Shown: in pieces, positions 6,494 to 14,443 of the stretch
Layout: every line of letters starts with the position of its first letter
Position numbering within the stretch: the stretch's first letter is position 1
NCBI GenBank assembly: GCA_002309335.1
Contig: DBXH01000051.1
Span: 41,815-61,064 of the forward strand
DNA length: 19,250 nucleotides
Direction: 5' to 3'
Source: Bacteroidales bacterium UBA1217
GTDB taxonomy: Bacteria > Bacteroidota > Bacteroidia > Bacteroidales > P3
Program-made: the position numbers and the translations under genes
The notes under the pieces: generated by a model
Told to the model about the DNA's origin: nothing
Seen by the model: only the letters and a program-made list of their open reading frames with translations
Database searches by the model: none

Positions 6494-7161
6494 TTTATAG
6501 GCTCACAAAAAGCAAATTCATTCTTGGCTTGCAATGCGAGAAGGCGCTTTATCTCGACGTATACAAGCCACAACTGGCCTATTATCCGCCCGAAACTCTA
6601 GCACGTTTCCGCAAAGGGCGCGACTTTGAATCAAGAGTTAAGGCGTTGTTTCCAAATGCAATAGACATCAGCCAGCATTGTGGCAGAAACATCCAGAAAT
6701 ATCCCGAGCTTACCGCACAGATACTTGAACAGCCAGGAGAAGTGAATCTATATGAGGCAGGATTCGTTTATAATGAGGTACTTGTGTTGGCCGATGTCGT
6801 CCACAAGGATTCCGACGGAAATATCTCTATTTATGAGATAAAAAACTCATTGTCAGTAAAAGAAGTATTCCGTCGAGATGTCTCAATACAGCATTATGTT
6901 ATCAGCCATTGTGCAGAAATAACCTCTTTTTCGATAATCTATAACGATGGTAACGACAACCCTCTTTATGAGGAGTTATTGTCAGAGGCACAAGAGTCTG
7001 AACCTCTGATAGCAAAGCAAGTAGAGCATTTCAAAGAGATTCTTCAGGGTACGGAGCCTCGTATTAAATCAGGCTCGCAATGTACCACACCCTATGAATG
7101 CCCCTATCGCCGGTATTGCGAAGGGAAAGTAACGGCACAATTAGAACTTGGAGTTTTTTAA
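6490..7161 (+). CDS. Cas4/RecB-like PD-(D/E)XK nuclease with probable Fe-S cluster
   Basis: This 223-residue protein starts LTKSKFILGLQC, like the N-terminus of DUF2779/Cas4-type proteins. Catalytic elements are visible in order: E89 in the YEAGF strand, D102 in LADV, E116 and K118 in YEIK, and Q134-H-Y in the following helix (the QhxxY-like motif). One cysteine near the N-terminus (C16) plus three near the C-terminus (C198, C204, C210, in QCTTPYECPYRRYC) match the four-cysteine 4Fe-4S arrangement of Cas4 and AddB. That predicts a DNA exonuclease or end-processing enzyme. There is no CRISPR array or cas gene here, so it is not assigned as Cas4. It starts inside the lysC stop codon (ATGA) and its last 21 bp overlap the convergent aroB gene. 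Its biological role is not known. Confidence 0.78.
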   Translation: MIYRLTKSKFILGLQCEKALYLDVYKPQLAYYPPETLARFRKGRDFESRVKALFPNAIDISQHCGRNIQKYPELTAQILEQPGEVNLYEAGFVYNEVLVLADVVHKDSDGNISIYEIKNSLSVKEVFRRDVSIQHYVISHCAEITSFSIIYNDGNDNPLYEELLSEAQESEPLIAKQVEHFKEILQGTEPRIKSGSQCTTPYECPYRRYCEGKVTAQLELGVF

Positions 7162-8211
7162 TAGCGCATCGCGGATTTCGTTATCGTCGAGGGCGACATC
7201 AATCATCGGGACACCTATGTCTTGAAGCAACACGCATAGAATCAATCCGTCACGATTCTTTTTGTCTTGCCGCATAAAGGCCAGTATTGACTCAGTATCA
7301 CGCAACGACAATTGTGGAAATTCGGAATGATAACGTTTGAAAGAAAGCGAATCATTATATATTTTCTCGCTTAATCCCAACTTTTTGACCGAAAGATATA
7401 ATTCGCAAGCCAAGCCAAAACCCACGGCAGCTCCGTGCGAGCAAGGAATATGCTTTTGCATTGCAAAACTTTCGATAGCGTGACCGAACGTGTGGCCAAG
7501 ATTAAGAATTTTACGGATAGATGTTTCGTATGGGTCGGCAGCAACTACAGAACGCTTAAAGTCGACACAATGTCGGATATGCTCACACAACTTTAATGGG
7601 TCATAAACCATAGATGCCGTGCTTTGATGGACAAAGTCGTTAAACAAGTCTGCATCAGTGAGCAACATAGTCTTCTCCATCTCGAAATAACCGCTTTTCC
7701 ATTCCGCGTCAGGAAGTGAATCAAGAAACTCGGGATAAATGCAAACTGCTTCCGGCTGATGAAAGAAACCTACCTGGTTTTTTGCTTTTTCAAGATTCAC
7801 AGCTGTTTTGCCGCCTATGGCAGCATCCACCATTCCTATCAGCGATGTAGGAATATTGATATAACGGATGCCGCGTTTGAAACCAGCAGCGACAAAGCCT
7901 CCTATGTCGCTTATGCATCCGCCTCCAAGATTAAGAATCACACTTTTTCGATCGGCTCCGCTGTCAAGTAACGCGCCCCATAGTTGAGCGGCAACCTCAA
8001 GCGACTTAGCTTCCTCGCCAACAGGGACTTCAAAGAACTCCGCCTGCTCCAATGCACTCACACGACTGATAAAAGTTGGTAAACAATGAGTATAAGTGTT
8101 TTCATCGACAAGGATAAAGAATTTTGAGCCTTTATACTCTTCACTCATCAGTAATCGATTCAATTTCGCCAACGAGGAAATACGGGATGGGAAAAAATAT
8201 TTTGTATTCAT
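7141..8211 (-). CDS. aroB: 3-dehydroquinate synthase
   Basis: AroB converts DAHP to 3-dehydroquinate, step two of the shikimate pathway, using NAD and a divalent metal. The 356-residue length is normal. Seen in order: NLGGGCISDIGGF at about 94-106 (the NAD-binding GGG turn), PTSLIGMVDAAIGGKTAVNL at 121-140 with the active-site lysine, and FEMEK at 176-180, whose E177 is the likely metal ligand. NLGHTFGHAIE at 237-247 and SHGAAV at 258-263 supply the metal-binding histidines (H240, H259). It is the only minus-strand gene between 3 and 19 kb. Its 3' end overlaps the convergent nuclease gene by 21 bp and there is no terminator between them. Confidence 0.96.
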   Translation of the reverse strand: MNTKYFFPSRISSLAKLNRLLMSEEYKGSKFFILVDENTYTHCLPTFISRVSALEQAEFFEVPVGEEAKSLEVAAQLWGALLDSGADRKSVILNLGGGCISDIGGFVAAGFKRGIRYINIPTSLIGMVDAAIGGKTAVNLEKAKNQVGFFHQPEAVCIYPEFLDSLPDAEWKSGYFEMEKTMLLTDADLFNDFVHQSTASMVYDPLKLCEHIRHCVDFKRSVVAADPYETSIRKILNLGHTFGHAIESFAMQKHIPCSHGAAVGFGLACELYLSVKKLGLSEKIYNDSLSFKRYHSEFPQLSLRDTESILAFMRQDKKNRDGLILCVLLQDIGVPMIDVALDDNEIRDALLKNSKF

Positions 8212-8266
8212 ATAAATATCACTTTACCAATCATTTATTACTATATAATCGCATCAAAATGCTATA

Positions 8267-8274
8267 CAAAAATA
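8267..8274 (-). promoter_or_regulatory. Probable -7 element for aroB
   Basis: On the minus strand TATTTTTG (8274 down to 8267) matches the Bacteroidetes -7 consensus TAnnTTTG and lies 56 bp before the aroB ATG. No TTTG is visible at the expected -33 distance, so this is a half-match. The divergent ECF sigma gene starts at 8344. A TACGTTTA at 8313-8320 is a one-mismatch candidate -7 box for that gene. Confidence 0.4.
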
Positions 8275-8343
8275 CACTAAAAAACAGAATAGTGTGATAA
8301 AAAGGATTTTTATACGTTTAATAAAGACAAACAGAACCACAAA

Positions 8344-8826
8344 ATGAATCAGGAAGAACATCCTTTTGTTATAATGATATCCAAGCACACGGCATTGATT
8401 AACAAGATATGCTGTTCGTTTTGTGGTAATATTGTTGAGGATAAAGAGGATTTGAGACAAGACATAATATTGAATCTGTGGAGAGGATGGAAGCGCTGGA
8501 AGCCAAACCATAAGCCCATAACCTGGATATACCGTGTATCAATGAACACAGCTATAAGTTGGAAGCGCAATCGTATGAAACAGGTTGAGACCCAACCTTT
8601 ATATGATTATGACATACCACAAGACGACAACAATAAAGAAGCAATAGAACAACTATACCATCTTATCCGACAACTGCCAGCCAACGATCAAAAACTATTG
8701 CAATTATACATAGAAGGATGGTCGGGAAATGAGATCGCAAAAATGATGCACATATCTGAAAGCAACGTCACTACACGAGTTGCACGAATAAAAGAAAAAC
8801 TAAAAGAAATAAACAATAGAATATGA
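8344..8826 (+). CDS. ECF-type RNA polymerase sigma factor
   Basis: This 160-residue group 4 (ECF) sigma factor redirects RNA polymerase to a small regulon. Region 2 spans about residues 10-80: EDLRQDIILNLWRGW is the core-binding helix, and TWIYRVSMNTAISWKRN is the -10 melting/recognition part. A short acidic linker (about 84-100) leads to region 4 at about 102-156. There RQLPANDQKLLQLYIEGWS and the helix-turn-helix NEIAKMMHISESNVTTRVARIKEKL would contact the -35-like element. It is the first gene of a tight operon: the stop TGA overlaps the next ATG, and a TonB receptor lies at the operon's end. Expected controls are the small membrane protein that follows and possible autoregulation. The regulon is unknown. 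Confidence 0.93.
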   Translation: MNQEEHPFVIMISKHTALINKICCSFCGNIVEDKEDLRQDIILNLWRGWKRWKPNHKPITWIYRVSMNTAISWKRNRMKQVETQPLYDYDIPQDDNNKEAIEQLYHLIRQLPANDQKLLQLYIEGWSGNEIAKMMHISESNVTTRVARIKEKLKEINNRI

Positions 8827-9104
8827 ATACCGAAGAGCTCATAGAACAACTGCACCAAACCAACGCTGCCGAGCGGCAAAAGGAACGGATGAAACATATC
8901 CAGTTCCGCCCCTGGTGGCTGGCAGTGCCGGCAGCCGCGGCAGTAATATTGCTTATCCTTCTGCCAACACACAGCATTGCTGAACCCAAGCCAGTAACTG
9001 GGCTGCACGTGTACTGCAATAACAACTGCCGACAGGATGACGCATTGGAACTCATACGTCATAATATCAGCGAAATCCAAACAACAGTTATCGAAGAACA
9101 ATGA
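8823..9104 (+). CDS. Small single-pass membrane protein, candidate anti-sigma factor
   Basis: 93 residues with no family that I recognise. Residues 1-30 are charged and would be cytoplasmic (MNTEELIEQLHQ...RMKHIQFRP). About 31-48 form one hydrophobic segment (WWLAVPAAAAVILLILLP). The remaining 45 residues would face the periplasm and contain two close cysteines (C65 and C69, YCNNNC) that could form a disulfide. It starts inside the sigma stop codon (ATGA) and overlaps the next gene in the same way. A short cytoplasmic part, one membrane span and a periplasmic part beside an ECF gene is the layout of a minimal anti-sigma factor. There is no recognisable zinc-binding anti-sigma or FecR domain. 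The role is an inference from position. Confidence 0.75.
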   Translation: MNTEELIEQLHQTNAAERQKERMKHIQFRPWWLAVPAAAAVILLILLPTHSIAEPKPVTGLHVYCNNNCRQDDALELIRHNISEIQTTVIEEQ

Positions 9105-9553
9105 AAAAAATACTACCATATCTAATAATGCTACTGATTGTCAATACTGCACAGAGCCAGTCAGCCATTTGCAAACAGTTCCTGTCACAAAAGAACATAC
9201 AGACCTTTTGCGTTGACAACTATCCATTGGGCGACGACGACAGCATAAATGTCACGTTCCTGATGGCTGCAGACAACGATGCATACAACACTATGATTAA
9301 AATCCTTGCTAAACTACCAAATCAAAAACAGTCATCTGATATTGAACAACATTACAAAAAAAAGAATCAAAAAATTGACAGCACAAAATATTTCATTATA
9401 CACCTCTCTGCCGCTCTACCCAACGACAAAGGTCGATATCTGACATTCTACTCACCATACAACCTGTCGGCAATGGTCTTCCACATACGGAACGACAAAG
9501 ATATGGAGAAAGTAGTGACACACATCCTGTCCCGAGAAACAGCAAAAAACTAA
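9101..9553 (+). CDS. Small secreted protein of the ECF operon, unknown function
   Basis: 150 residues. MKKILPYLIMLLIVNTAQSQ is a clear Sec signal peptide with cleavage probably after QSQ or AQS; there is no lipobox cysteine at that site. The mature part is about 130 residues with two cysteines close to the N-terminus (AICKQFL and TFCVDN). It shows an alternating strand/helix pattern (NVTFLMAAD, NTMIKILAKL, KYFIIHLSAAL, RYLTFYSP, AMVFHI). The sequence suggests a compact periplasmic or surface domain. I do not recognise the family. It overlaps the membrane-protein gene by ATGA and ends 7 bp before the TonB receptor ATG. It may belong to that receptor's sensing or uptake function. Confidence 0.75.
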   Translation: MKKILPYLIMLLIVNTAQSQSAICKQFLSQKNIQTFCVDNYPLGDDDSINVTFLMAADNDAYNTMIKILAKLPNQKQSSDIEQHYKKKNQKIDSTKYFIIHLSAALPNDKGRYLTFYSPYNLSAMVFHIRNDKDMEKVVTHILSRETAKN

Positions 9554-9560
9554 TACACCT

Positions 9561-11831
9561 ATGCATTTACGTAACATCATCTTACCGCTGCTGATTGCAG
9601 CGGCGGCACCCGCCTTGTGCCAGAATGTAGATACTACAAAGACATCCCAGCCAGCCAAAACGCTTAAGGCTGTAACGATTGCCGCCAAACGACCCGTCTA
9701 TACCATCGATGGAGAAAAAAACATATACAATGTGGCCGACGACCCCGCAGTCCAATCCGGCACTACCGAAGACGCCCTACAGAACACTCCTGGTGTGAGC
9801 GTTGACGTTGAGGGTAATATCACCCTTCGGGGCGTCAGCAGCATAGAGATATGGATTGACGACAAACCCTCGAGACTAAGCGAAGAAACCCTCAAGACCT
9901 GGCTACAGACTCTGCCTGCCAGCGCCATCGACCACATTGAAACCATCACCAACCCACCTGCCAAGTACAATACTGAAGCCGAAGCAATTATCAACATCGT
10001 TACATCGGCACATATCAAGAAAAACCAGTTTCTCAGTTTTGGTCTCAATGGAGCGACACAGCCCTACATATCCCCCTGGCTGAGCTATACCTGGGCCAAC
10101 GACAAGCTGTCGGTCAACATCTTTGGCAGCTATCGCAACAGCAACACTTACAGGGAAGGGCGGGACCGAAGCACCACCTACGTTGACAGTCCCACGGCTC
10201 CCGGCAACCTCGACTCGCTGCAACGAATCATCTGCGACACGGGCGGCTATCACAACGACAGCCGCAGCAACACAGGCACGCTGTATATGGACATCAATTA
10301 CATCATCGACAGCACGAGCGACATAAACTTATGGTGCAACCTAAGCCTATACAATTACGATGTTGAGAATCTGAGTTGGCGACAGAGAGAGCACTTCCTG
10401 CCTAACGCCACGATGTATGTATACGACCAAAGTCAAACACAGCACTTTAACACCTTTTACAGGTTCTTTGGAGGCTACTACTCAAAACGCTTCGACAAGA
10501 AAGGACATAACCTGCACATCAGTCTTAACGGCAATCTCAACAAGACGAACCAACAGATTGTTTACGACCGCATTTACAGCATCACCGACAACCAAGGCAA
10601 CAACAGTAACAGTCACAAATACAAGGATGTAGACCAATTCACCCCCAATATTTATATGCGTCTGCGATACAACCGACCATACAGCGAGCAGGGCGAATTC
10701 ACCTACGGCCTCACTATCAGTCAAGGCAACGGCTTTAGCGACCTGCAACCTTATGTACTCGATTCGCCCTATGACGAGCACAGCACAATACTCTCCCCTG
10801 CTCTTTATGACACCTTGCGACGATATGTGACAGAGGCAAACAGCACGGCATTAGCGGCCGACATTGGGTGGCGACATCGATGGGGAGGACTTACGCTGCA
10901 ACTGGGAATGGGTACACGCCTGAGCCGCTATAGAGACGCTTTCAAAGAGACTATCACCCTTCCTGGCTACGACACCACAATGCACTTCGTAACCTACAAC
11001 CCATCTGTCCACCTCAGCTATAGGACCGAAAAGATGCACAATTTCAAACTCAACTACACATTAAGAATGCAAAACCCGTCGTCGAACGATTTGGCCGAGT
11101 TCCCAATATACGGTGAAGACAGCTACATAATTGGTAACCGAAACCTTTCACAAAGTTTTGTACACACTGTCGAGACAGGATGGAGCAAATATATGAGCAA
11201 AGGCAACATAAGCGCCGAACTGTACGGAAAACTCTCGTCGGGCGAAGTGGAATGGCTTACCGACATCACCGACGGCATCGACCCTTACATCGGACGAGTG
11301 ATATCATTTTCTACACCCTACAATCTAGGATCTTCATATCGTTACGGAATGAGCGCCAACGGCACCTGGCGTCCTACTGCATTCTTCAACTTGCGCTTCG
11401 ACGCTAACCTCTACAACTATGGATACAACCTACACTACGACAGATTGGGAATGGAGCCCTACACCGACAGCAAATGGCAATACATTTTAAAACTGAATCT
11501 GTGGACAAAGATACTGAAACGCTATCAGCTGAACGTCTCCACCAACTACACATCACCGACAATAAGCCTTCTGTCCACTGGCAGTGCGCAATTCTGGTTG
11601 AATGGGGGTGTAAGGGCTGATTACTTCAAACGAAAACTAAGCATCTTCGTCAATATTCAAGATATCTTAAACTGGGGAAAGCGAGTTGGCAATGGGAAAA
11701 ACAACACCAACCCCTATTATGTGCAAGAAAGCGTTTTACACACACTCAACAGCCGCTATATTTCAGCCGGACTGACGTTGCGTTTCGGCAAGATGGAGCT
11801 GGAAAGCAAAACCAAAAGCGGCAGCGAATAA
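9561..11831 (+). CDS. TonB-dependent outer-membrane receptor, beta-barrel family
   Basis: A 756-residue outer-membrane transporter or receptor. A signal peptide (about 1-20, ending APALC-Q) is followed directly by a plug domain at about 35-150. Its elements include LKAVTIAAKRP, ALQNTPGVSVDVEGNITLRG, WIDDKPSRL, and IETITNPPAKYNTEAEAIIN. The rest is aromatic-rich beta-strand sequence of a barrel, ending near SAGLTLRFGKMELE. The Bacteroidetes-typical N-terminal carboxypeptidase-regulatory-like domain is absent, and there is no SusD partner. The barrel resembles the outer-membrane beta-barrel protein family often found with TonB plugs. It is the last gene of the ECF operon, so its substrate may be linked to that regulon. 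The substrate cannot be read from the sequence. Confidence 0.9.
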   Translation: MHLRNIILPLLIAAAAPALCQNVDTTKTSQPAKTLKAVTIAAKRPVYTIDGEKNIYNVADDPAVQSGTTEDALQNTPGVSVDVEGNITLRGVSSIEIWIDDKPSRLSEETLKTWLQTLPASAIDHIETITNPPAKYNTEAEAIINIVTSAHIKKNQFLSFGLNGATQPYISPWLSYTWANDKLSVNIFGSYRNSNTYREGRDRSTTYVDSPTAPGNLDSLQRIICDTGGYHNDSRSNTGTLYMDINYIIDSTSDINLWCNLSLYNYDVENLSWRQREHFLPNATMYVYDQSQTQHFNTFYRFFGGYYSKRFDKKGHNLHISLNGNLNKTNQQIVYDRIYSITDNQGNNSNSHKYKDVDQFTPNIYMRLRYNRPYSEQGEFTYGLTISQGNGFSDLQPYVLDSPYDEHSTILSPALYDTLRRYVTEANSTALAADIGWRHRWGGLTLQLGMGTRLSRYRDAFKETITLPGYDTTMHFVTYNPSVHLSYRTEKMHNFKLNYTLRMQNPSSNDLAEFPIYGEDSYIIGNRNLSQSFVHTVETGWSKYMSKGNISAELYGKLSSGEVEWLTDITDGIDPYIGRVISFSTPYNLGSSYRYGMSANGTWRPTAFFNLRFDANLYNYGYNLHYDRLGMEPYTDSKWQYILKLNLWTKILKRYQLNVSTNYTSPTISLLSTGSAQFWLNGGVRADYFKRKLSIFVNIQDILNWGKRVGNGKNNTNPYYVQESVLHTLNSRYISAGLTLRFGKMELESKTKSGSE

Positions 11832-11862
11832 AAAGACTCCTCAGTCATATAATTATACACTC

Positions 11863-11900
11863 ACGGCAACAAACAGACAATAAAACCAGTTTGTTGCCGT
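11863..11900. promoter_or_regulatory. Perfect 12-bp inverted repeat before the U32 start codon
   Basis: ACGGCAACAAAC (11863-11874) and GTTTGTTGCCGT (11889-11900) are exact inverted complements around a 14-nt A-rich loop. The ATG of the U32 gene lies 9 nt after the right arm. On both sides the arms are flanked by near-symmetrical AT-rich sequence (AGTCATATAATTATA on the left, TATATAATTATGACT on the right). In RNA the structure would sit just before the ribosome-binding region. There is no T-tract, so it is an imperfect terminator for the TonB operon. An operator or leader hairpin is equally possible. Confidence 0.55.
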
Positions 11901-11909
11901 TATATAATT

Positions 11910-13754
11910 ATGACTAAGAAACTCGAACTCCTCTCGCCTGCTAAGAATCTGGAACAAGGCAAAGCCGCCATCAACCATGGTGCCGATGCCGTCTATATCG
12001 GTGCACCGCTCTTTGGCGCACGTGTGGCTGCGGGCAACAGTATTGAGGACATAGAGGAGCTGGTAAGATATGCCCATATCTTTGGTTGCAAGGTGTTTGC
12101 GACTGTAAATACACTGCTTTTCGACAATGAGCTCAAAGAAGCGGAACGTCTGATGTGGGAACTCTACAATATCGGTGTAGACGCAGCAATAGTTCAGGAT
12201 TTGGGACTTCTGGAACTCAATCTGCCACCAATAGAACTGCACGCTTCCACACAGACGCATAACATAGATCCACGACGCATAAAATTCTTGGAACAAGTAG
12301 GTTTCAAACGCATTATCCTTGCTCGCGAAACGTCGTTGGAGCAAATGAAAGCACTACGAGAAACCATTACTGCCGACCTCGAGGCATTCATTCAAGGAGC
12401 CCTCTGCGTATGTTACAGTGGACAATGCTATATGAGCCTCTATCTCAACGGGCGCAGCGGCAACCGAGGTAGTTGCTCGCAACCTTGCCGCTCGGCATAC
12501 GACCTCATAAACGAGCAAGGCAAAACATTAAAGCACAACGCCCATTTGCTGTCGCTCAAAGATTTTTCGGCAGCACAACACCTTGAAGGTATGATTGATG
12601 CCGGCATCACCTCGTTCAAGATCGAAGGCCGGTTGAAAGACATCTCATACGTCAAGAATGTAACAGCATATTACCGCCAACTAATAGATGGTATCATTGC
12701 CAGACGTGAAGGATTAAAACCCTCATCATCAGGTAAAACATCTATTTTCTTCACTCCCGATTTAGAGCGTACTTTCACACGCGGCTTTACCGACTATTTT
12801 CTTCAGAAACGTCAGCCAATGGCATCGACCACAACACAGAAATCACTAGGCAAAAAGATTGGGCGAGTGATATCCTGCAACGGCAACCAGCTGACAATAA
12901 ACACAAAAGAGGCACTAACAGCAGGCGATGGGCTATGCTATTTTAACGATGATAACCAGCTCGAAGGTTTCCTTGTGAACAATGTCGCAGGCAACAGGAT
13001 AACAGCAAATAAAACACTTAACCTTAACAAAAGTATCACCCTTTGGCGCAACAATGACTTTGCGTTCGAAAAGCAACTGCAAGGCGATAGTGCACAACGT
13101 AAAATATCTGTTTCTATGACACTTGGTGAAACACCAACAGGCTTGCAGCTGACCATTGCCGATGAGGATGGATGCACTGCCACAGCAACAATCGACTGCG
13201 AGAAAACAGCTGCCCGCGATGAAGCCAAAGCCACAGAGACAATCAAGACACAACTCTCCAAACTTGGTGGAACTGCCTTTGAAATCAGTGATTTAAAAAT
13301 AGAAACATCCCAAACATTTTTTATACCATCATCACAACTCAACGAACTTCGCCGCAACGCCGTTGAACAACTGATACAGGAACGCATACAGCACTTCCAT
13401 CCAAAAGATACAGTCCTCATTCCAAACGAGATACCATATTTCAAGACCCGTCTTGACGGCCGTGCTAACATCGTAAACGATAATGCCGAGGCATTCTACC
13501 GTCGACACAGCGTAACCGTCATAGAACGAGGTCCTGACCAGCCAAACAATACGTTCAAGCCAGACTTTCCACTGATGACCACAAAATACTGTCTCCGCTA
13601 TGAACTAGGCCAATGCCTGATGCACAAATGCAACAAGAATATTGACAAAGACTACCTCAACGAATTGTATCTCATCAACAACGGTAACCGCCTGCACCTG
13701 CATTTCGATTGCAAACAGTGCGAAATGAAGATATTTGCAAATAAAAACAAGTAA
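11910..13754 (+). CDS. U32 family protein, RlhA/TrhP-like RNA hydroxylation factor
   Basis: 614 residues of the peptidase-U32 family. Characterised members (RlhA, TrhP, UbiU/V) are iron-sulfur proteins for prephenate-linked or O2-independent hydroxylation rather than proteases. The N-terminal TIM-barrel part starts with ELLSPAKNLEQGKAAINHGA and has VYIGAPLFGARV. Residues 158-176 match the family signature E-x-F-x(2)-G-[SA]-[LIVM]-C-x(4)-G-x-C-x-[LIVM]-S, with C166 and C173 visible and C189 and C193 next (NRGSCSQPCR). Residues about 390-510 resemble the extra domain of the long E. coli RlhA (23S rRNA C2501 hydroxylation). The C-terminal 60 residues add five more cysteines. No signal peptide. 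It is the first of a three-gene operon with cutC 5 bp downstream. The choice between rRNA and tRNA as target is unproven. Confidence 0.95.
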   Translation: MTKKLELLSPAKNLEQGKAAINHGADAVYIGAPLFGARVAAGNSIEDIEELVRYAHIFGCKVFATVNTLLFDNELKEAERLMWELYNIGVDAAIVQDLGLLELNLPPIELHASTQTHNIDPRRIKFLEQVGFKRIILARETSLEQMKALRETITADLEAFIQGALCVCYSGQCYMSLYLNGRSGNRGSCSQPCRSAYDLINEQGKTLKHNAHLLSLKDFSAAQHLEGMIDAGITSFKIEGRLKDISYVKNVTAYYRQLIDGIIARREGLKPSSSGKTSIFFTPDLERTFTRGFTDYFLQKRQPMASTTTQKSLGKKIGRVISCNGNQLTINTKEALTAGDGLCYFNDDNQLEGFLVNNVAGNRITANKTLNLNKSITLWRNNDFAFEKQLQGDSAQRKISVSMTLGETPTGLQLTIADEDGCTATATIDCEKTAARDEAKATETIKTQLSKLGGTAFEISDLKIETSQTFFIPSSQLNELRRNAVEQLIQERIQHFHPKDTVLIPNEIPYFKTRLDGRANIVNDNAEAFYRRHSVTVIERGPDQPNNTFKPDFPLMTTKYCLRYELGQCLMHKCNKNIDKDYLNELYLINNGNRLHLHFDCKQCEMKIFANKNK

Positions 13755-13759
13755 CTGAT

Positions 13760-14443
13760 ATGCAAGTAGAAATATGTTGTAATTCTATTTTATCGGCGCG
13801 CAATGCCAAACTAGGAGGAGCATATCGGATAGAATTATGCCAAGCGCTGGGCGAGGGCGGAACAACGCCTTCGGCAGCAGCTATCGAGTACTGTGTCAAG
13901 GAGTTGAATCTACAAACGCGAGTACTGATACGACCACGCGGTGGTAACTTTGTTTATGACAACGACGAGATGCGAGTGATTCTGCGCGACATAGAGTTGG
14001 CCAACAAGTTGGGTGCGGATGCTGTGGTAATAGGTTTCCTGACACCAGAAGGAGACATTGATGCCAAAAAGACACAAATGGCAGTTGAAGCTGCTGAGAG
14101 TATGGGAGTTACATTCCACCGCGCCTTCGACGAATGCAGGAACCCCGAAGAGGCATTGGAACAAATCATTGACTGCGGATGCCAAAAACTGCTCACATCC
14201 GGTTGCAAACCGACAGCAATGGAAGGTGCAGCAATAATAAAACGACTTGTGAATCAGTCGGCGGGACGAATCGACATCATAGCTGCTTCAGGCATCGTTT
14301 CGACCAACGCCACTGAGATTGTGGCACTAACAGGAGTGAACGAGATTCACGGCTCATTCAAGAAAACCGTTGACGGTATAAGCATCACCGACACCAAACA
14401 AGTAAAACAATTATTTGAAAATCTAAATCAAACAAAAATATGA
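13760..14443 (+). CDS. cutC: Copper homeostasis protein CutC
   Basis: A 227-residue TIM-barrel protein of the CutC family, which has been linked to copper tolerance although its biochemical activity is unsettled. Family motifs are clear: EICCNSILSARNA and RIELCQALGEGGTTPS at the start, VLIRPRGGNFVYDNDE in the middle, then VIGFLTPEGDID, TFHRAFDEC, KLLTSGC and the strand IIAASGI. The length is within the usual 200-250 range. The ATG is 5 bp after the U32 stop, and its own stop overlaps the next start (ATGA). It is therefore probably cotranscribed with both neighbours. No metal-responsive operator was recognised. Confidence 0.95.
   Translation: MQVEICCNSILSARNAKLGGAYRIELCQALGEGGTTPSAAAIEYCVKELNLQTRVLIRPRGGNFVYDNDEMRVILRDIELANKLGADAVVIGFLTPEGDIDAKKTQMAVEAAESMGVTFHRAFDECRNPEEALEQIIDCGCQKLLTSGCKPTAMEGAAIIKRLVNQSAGRIDIIAASGIVSTNATEIVALTGVNEIHGSFKKTVDGISITDTKQVKQLFENLNQTKI

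Noticed and set aside
6490..7161. Calling the nuclease cas4
   Set aside because: No CRISPR array or other cas gene is in the window, and DUF2779-type stand-alone nucleases share the same cysteines.
9101..9553. Assigning the secreted 150-residue protein to DUF4252
   Set aside because: Size, signal peptide and ECF-operon position fit, but I could not match motifs confidently.
11910..13754. Annotating the U32 protein as a protease or collagenase
   Set aside because: Characterised family members with this cysteine signature and extra C-terminal domain are RNA- or ubiquinone-hydroxylation factors; there is no evidence for peptidase activity here.
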